Below, piece by piece: positions 63,064 through 64,000 of a DNA stretch of 64,000 nucleotides; position 1 is the stretch's first letter; every line of letters begins with the position of its first letter. The notes beneath the pieces were generated by a model. It was given only the letters and a program-made list of their open reading frames with translations. It made no database searches and was not told the origin of the DNA. This stretch comes from Stratiolaelaps scimitus (lineage: Eukaryota > Arthropoda > Arachnida > Mesostigmata > Laelapidae): assembly GCA_019614645.1 (NCBI GenBank), contig JABWDB010000114.1, positions 1-64,000 of the forward strand, written 5' to 3'. The position numbers and the translations under genes are program-made.

Positions 63064-63656
63064 ATCAAGGAACGAGATGCCCACTGTGGGTTGGTGTGCC
63101 TATTGGAATAACCCATTGTGGATGTACCGTCAGAGCTGGACGTACCATGGTTATATCGTGGACGGATTTGCTCCTTGGCCGTTTCGAGGGGGGGGGGGTG
63201 TCTAGAACAACGGAAGCCCGCAGAAAGGGTTTCTTGGGAGGATCGTTTGCGGTGAATGAAAACGGGAAAGCGGTATCATATATTGCTCAGCCCCATAGCT
63301 TCCATACAATAACGCACCACGAAGAGGAAGGTTCGCCATACCCACGCTGGCGAATTTGGCTGGGAATAACGCTTTCAATACTGTATTGGCCTCAGGGAGA
63401 TAACCTCGCGATCTCGTTATATATATATATATATATAGCGAAAGGATACCGAAGGACAAGATCATAATATTTCTGTTTTTCAGCCTTAAATCTGATTTAT
63501 TAAATTTTCAACAATCTAAAATATCAATGAATATATACATTTAGATTTTCTCTCATTTATACTATATACACTTTCATGTTGTTATTGCTGCTATTGTTGT
63601 TATTGGCGGCGATGGTGCTGCTGTAGCTGCTGTTGGTGATGCTGTTGTTGTTGTGT
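63064..63656 (-). repeat. Exonuclease amplicon fragment, copy D
   Basis: The plus-strand order is GATCAAGGAACGAGATGCCC, GGATGTACCGTCAGAGCTGG, ATACCGAAGGACAAGATCAT, TCAATGAATATATACATTTA and a GTT/GCT microsatellite. It follows arm A at 13010-13500 in the same orientation. Exonuclease exons are absent, and a (TA)n run (63418-63437) and other sequence interrupt it. It shows the amplicon border sequences are dispersed beyond the 13-22 kb cluster. Confidence 0.7.
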
Positions 63657-64000
63657 GTGTCGATGCTATTTTCAAATTTCGGCTGGCCTTCAGCCCCTCT
63701 CGCATCAAATACTCTTCTACTTATGGCAGAATTATTACGAGAAACGTTCGAAGGAGAAGTTCGCACCTTTCTGAAGCTATTCTTCATTCACAGCTGATTC
63801 AGCGCCTGTGGGCATGGCGTGGTTGGCAAGGGAGGCAGTATCAAAGGGAGTTTTGTGGAGTCGGAGGTTCAAATCTGAATGGAGCCATGTTTATTTTTAT
63901 GGACAGTATCTCTGCAATAGTAGTAGTGGCAAATTATATGGTCTGCGGCACACCTACCACTGTGCAGAAAGGAGTTGGCGGTGGCGGTGTTAAACATCAT
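63657..64000. other. No feature recognised
   Basis: Mixed-composition sequence at the window edge. Open frames on both strands are short and show no domain. Confidence 0.4.

Overview
This window is animal nuclear DNA, probably from an arthropod. The evidence is spliced genes related to the metazoan corepressor CtBP, BEL/Pao remnants (a superfamily known only from animals), Ty3/gypsy, Tc1, mariner and several LINE and SINE families, and long AT-rich spacers with (TA)n tracts. One LINE family resembles elements annotated as tick transposons, so a mite or tick is my best guess, held weakly. Several intron-containing genes sit in a transposon-dense background.

Layout. 1-2216 is anomalous sequence: 1.3 kb of G-rich followed by 0.9 kb of almost pure T/C. 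2.2-13 kb is a repeat graveyard holding a decayed BEL/Pao element, an RLE-type LINE (LINE-B) and short retroposons. 13.0-21.8 kb is an inverted duplication of a small DEDDh (TREX-like) exonuclease gene, one copy intact and one frameshifted, followed by a partial third copy split by a Tc1 element. 21.9-27.9 kb holds LINE and mariner fragments, a probable solo LTR and microsatellites. 28.8-33.7 kb is CtBP-like gene 1. 37.3-42.5 kb is an intact Ty3/gypsy element with identical LTRs, inserted in the tail of a LINE (LINE-A, 42.5-46.3 kb, minus strand). 46.9-49.4 kb is CtBP-like gene 2. 50.4-57.9 kb is CtBP-like gene 3 on the minus strand, converging on gene 2, with introns full of transposon debris. 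58-64 kb has no gene I recognise, only LINE, SINE and amplicon fragments.

How it fits together. The three CtBP-like genes share the same three-exon structure, with both introns at equivalent codons and in the same phase, so they arose by DNA-level duplication and not retroposition. All three open reading frames are intact across their splice junctions and keep a GxGxxG dinucleotide-binding motif. Each has lost a different subset of the Arg/Glu/His catalytic triad of the D-2-hydroxyacid dehydrogenase fold, and each carries its own low-complexity C-terminal tail. This cluster of apparent pseudo-dehydrogenase CtBP paralogues is the most interesting host content. The exonuclease amplicon comes second: its intact copy keeps all five DEDDh residues but ends in codons supplied by a CAA/CAG microsatellite.

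All calls come from reading the sequence. No database search, alignment program or expression data was available. Family names rest on motifs I could see.
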